Notes under the pieces: model-generated
The model's database searches: none
What the model saw: the letters and a program-made list of their open reading frames with translations, nothing else
Told to the model about the DNA's origin: nothing
Origin: Mallotus nudiflorus
Lineage: Eukaryota; Streptophyta; Magnoliopsida; Malpighiales; Euphorbiaceae
Direction: 5' to 3'
NCBI GenBank assembly: GCA_947683625.1
Contig: CANTUR010000793.1
Span: 4,216,001 to 4,280,000, forward strand
Length of the DNA stretch: 64,000 nucleotides
Position numbers and translations under genes: made by a program
Shown: positions 61,124 through 64,000 of the stretch, one piece after another
How positions within the stretch are numbered: the first letter of the stretch is position 1
Layout: every line of letters begins with the position of its first letter

Positions 61124-62850
61124 AAAAATGTGGAAAAGAAAGGCATAACATCAAGTCACTTAACGAGTATTGCCCTTAGTAGAGATTTTTAGATTTAAGG
61201 GATCACATCTACTTTATAACTATTTCTTATTATACATTATTCAACGTATAGCCATTGCAATACCCTAATTTTTGTAATGAGAGTTTATATAGCACTCACA
61301 CAATACTTTAGATAATGAAAGATAATAAAGCTAAAATATCATTATTACATTGCTTTTCTAACAAAATACATATAAAAGGAAAAGAGATTGCAGAAATATA
61401 AATCAAGCTTAAATATAATGAATCTGTAAGATTAGCACAATTATACATGTAACTTGCTTGATCGTGCAAATAATAGAATAAAGAATGAACACTTAATCAC
61501 TTGAAAGAGTAAGCAAAATGTACATAATCATGCATGTTTATATTGATTATTATGATAAAATAATGTGTTATGACAATATAGGGGATGTATCATGACATCA
61601 TTAGACCGAGAACATGATGGCCCTAGTCCAGAACTCAAACTTTTCATGTTATTGATATATGCAGTGTGATTTCCCATATTTTGGAATTAGGGGATGCATA
61701 ATGATAATATAGAATGAGTAGAAATGAAGCATAGATTATTTTTACATTTTGAAAATTGCCAATCTCATAGCACAAGCACAACAATATTCACAAATATCAG
61801 TGGCAATTAAGTAAAATGTAGTGCGATAAAATAAATGTGCTAAAATGATAATGTGGTCCTTATATTTGATTGAGCTTGTGTGAGTTTTGAAGATTTAGAT
61901 TTATGGAATTATCAAGCTTTCCTCATCGAGAGGCTCAAAATGATGTGTTGAATAATGCTAGTTTATATACCTTTGAAGCTTGTTTTGGCAAAGATGAGGC
62001 TAGATTTAATGGAAAAAAGGCCTAATAACCTAGGAAAAATAAAATAGGAGAGCTAAAAGTGTCTGGAAATGGATTTCCAGCATCTTCAAATGGATAATTT
62101 TTTTAATGTGTGGGTTTGTTGTTGTGTGTTGATGTTATCAAAATAAGTTATGGAGACCTTTATTTATAGTGCAATGTTCAAGAAAAAGTTGTGTGTGTGC
62201 ATGGTCTCGTGCACATTCCTAATGCGAATCATGTAGCCATGCAAAATGCGCTTAGCTGCGCACCACGCATGCACTTTTATGCGATGCGCATGTGATTTGA
62301 GGCCTTTTTTTTTATCTTTTTGAGGTTAGTCTCTAATGTTTTCTGGCCCTTTCGGACATGTTTCCTAAGTCTGTTTTGTCTGATTCTATCTCAATCTTAG
62401 CACATGACAACTAAAGGTTTTTGTGGCTATGTGCGCACTTCTAAATGACGCACATTGATTCTCGAGTTATTTTGGTCTATTCTAAGACCACTTTGGGGGG
62501 GGGGGTTTAGCATTCCATAAGTGTTTATGAAGTCCATTTTATCAAAATCAATTTCCATTTTTTCATAAAGTTAGGCCCCGGTATGATGAAATGAACATCA
62601 ACTCAACAAGCTGCATGTCTCGAGAGGAGATTGTTCGAAATAAGCCTCTTATTGTTTTGCTAATTCATATTTCATAAGATTGGAACACAAGCCAATGGCT
62701 TAGTGATCAATTTTTGTATATCAATGGAATCATTTAGGGTTTCAGGGTCACACACTTCAAAAACATTATGAATGAGAAAACTCTAGTCATGTTTGAAGAT
62801 TCATTTCATCATTGGACCTTTTAAGGGACAATCAAATTTGTGGTATGGTA
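61124..62850 (-). repeat. 5' LTR of Tat-3
   Basis: Minus-strand LTR with start ACCATACCACAAATTTGA (first bases mutated) near 62850 and end near 61124, about 1727 bp. TATA-like ACTATAAATAA (minus) is at about 62160-62171. A run of 13 G lies at 62494-62506. Confidence 0.7.
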
Positions 62851-62855
62851 ACTAT

Positions 62856-62953
62856 GAATTGAGTCCTAACTTATACATAATTGAACAAACATATTAATAC
62901 TAAAAATTAAGTTTATTAATATCAAAATCAAGATTGATTATTGTTAAGGTCAA
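62856..62953 (-). repeat. Fragment of the unassigned LTR-like block
   Basis: ~98 bp matching 50441-50535 (GAGTCCTAACTTAT to ATTGTTAAGG-CAATAG). It lies between the Tat-3 LTR and the plus-strand Athila-like gag. Confidence 0.6.
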
Positions 62954-63159
62954 TAGTTTGATTTAAACACTTTTATTTTTTTGTTTATATTTTAGTATTG
63001 GAAAGCATTTTTTGTTGTCTTTTTTGTTTGATTTTTAGGCACTCTTATGAGTGTATGCACTCATCGAGAAGTATAAAAAGAAGGGGTGAAATTTAAATTC
63101 TAGTAGATTCAAAAATTGAAATAACTTTTTATAGGAGACTTAGAGAATAAAGAAACAAG

Positions 63160-64000
63160 ATGAACAAAGGAGAGAATGGTAGAGTTGAAAATAATGGGGT
63201 TGATGGGCAAGATCCACCTGCTCGTAAACCAGAAAATCAAAATAGACAGAATGTACAAAGAACTATATGAGCCTTTGTCAATGCATATTCACATCAAGAT
63301 CAAAATCCTATTGTCAGACCTATTATGGTAGTTAATAACTTTAAAATCAAGCCATCTATAATTCAAATGATCTAGAATTCTTAGTTTAGTGGGTTATCCC
63401 ATGAAGATCCTATTAGGCACATGACTATTGGAGTATTATTCTACATTTAAAGTAATTGGAGCGCAACCAAAAGCAATAAGGTTGATTCTCTTTCCTTTTT
63501 CACTCATAGATAGGCCAAAGAAATGGTTCACAAGTTTGCCTCCTAATTCTATCAATACTTGGCAAGAACTATTTACTACGTTCTTCAATAAATATTTTCC
63601 ACTTACCAAAGTTTTGAAAATCAGGAATAAGATTAATTTTTCTATCAAAGGGAAGATGAAACCTTTTATGAATGCTAGGACATATTTAAGGATTTATAGA
63701 GGCAGTGTCCACAACATTTAATGCCCGCTTAGGATTTGGCTCAATCTTTCTATAAAGGTGTGAATCCTACAGTTATAGTCAATATAGATGTAGTTGCTAT
63801 AAGTACAATTATGTCTAAAACACTTAAAGATGCTTTAGAATTACTCAAAGAAATGGCAAACGTGTAGAGTCTATAGGCTAATGAGAGAGTTATAACTAGA
63901 AATGGGGGAGCAATCAAGATAGATGGGTTGACAATGATGAATACAAAGTTAGATGCATTGACTAAGTGAATGGACAAGACGGGGCTGACTATGATTTCTT
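63160..64000 (+). pseudogene. Athila-like gag, plus strand, continuing beyond the window
   Basis: The likely ATG is at 63160 (MNKGENGRVENNGVDGQDPP). VNNFKIKPSIIQMI parallels NNNFEIKPSVIQIIQ of Athila-2. After a frameshift the frame 63428-63721 holds AIRLILFPFSLIDRPKKWFT and INTWQELFTTFFNKYFPLTK, the Retrotrans_gag core. In a further frame, VNIDVVAISTIMSKTLKDAL and IDGLTMMNTKLDALTK run to the window end, as in the Athila gag region before the zinc knuckle. Stops and frameshifts show it is broken. No Athila LTR or clear PBS precedes it, so the 5' end is rearranged. Confidence 0.72.

Larger units (their letters stand above)
50536..62850 (-). mobile_element. Tat-3: minus-strand Tat relative without recognisable pol
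   Basis: Minus-strand order is 5' LTR (62850-61124), PBS, leader, gag remnant, ~5.6 kb of unassigned and repetitive DNA, minisatellites, PPT and LTR start. I searched by eye for RT, RNase H and integrase motifs on the minus strand between 52300 and 57900 and found none. It may be an internally deleted or non-autonomous derivative. No PMD block was recognised either. Confidence 0.5.

Noticed and set aside
1..64000. tRNA, rRNA or ordinary host genes
   Set aside because: I looked for tRNA-like cloverleaf words and for long intact or intron-containing host ORFs and found none beyond the retroelement-borne PMD genes; a tRNAscan or gene predictor would settle it.

Overview
This is AT-rich nuclear DNA from a flowering plant, probably a eudicot (species not identifiable by eye). 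I see no ordinary host gene, rRNA or tRNA. Almost the whole window consists of nested, broken and duplicated LTR retrotransposons, as in gene-poor heterochromatin. The families were recognised from protein motifs, primer-binding sites, polypurine tracts, LTR ends and target-site duplications (TSDs).

Layout. (1) 1-7956: 3' part of a plus-strand Athila-type Ty3/gypsy element (Athila-1) with a broken post-integrase ORF, a large inverted copy of that ORF's start, a copia-type solo LTR (3506-5050, TSD GGAAC) and the 3' LTR. (2) 7962-15951: plus-strand Tat/Ogre-like element (Tat-1) into which Athila-1 inserted: decayed RNase H/integrase, an antisense plant mobile domain (PMD) gene, a 40-bp minisatellite, PPT and LTR. 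(3) 16056-20774: 5' end of a minus-strand Tat element (gag, leader, PBS, LTR), head to head with Tat-1. (4) 20775-27724 and 47427-49353: two more antisense PMD units in tandem. They share a copia-type insertion at one site and one deletion junction. (5) 27725-47426: a near-complete minus-strand Athila element (Athila-2; TSD GAGGT), inserted into the minisatellite of the third PMD unit. Its 5' LTR carries a fairly young chromovirus-like element (38942-45805; TSD ATGAT, tRNA-iMet PBS) and a solo LTR (46191-47059). (6) 49354-50535: a block with a 193-bp triplicated repeat. (7) 50536-62850: a minus-strand Tat relative with LTR ends, gag remnant and many minisatellites but no recognisable pol. (8) 62954-64000: start of a plus-strand Athila-like gag, running out of the window.

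How the parts relate. Insertion order can be read from the nesting: Tat-type elements are oldest; the PMD units then rearranged and duplicated; Athila elements inserted into them; and the chromovirus-like element and solo LTRs inserted into Athila. All coding regions examined carry stops or frameshifts. The chromovirus-like element is the best preserved. The most interesting content is the recurring antisense PMD gene with conserved splice sites, its linked minisatellite, and a dense TGACTCA array in the Athila spacer.
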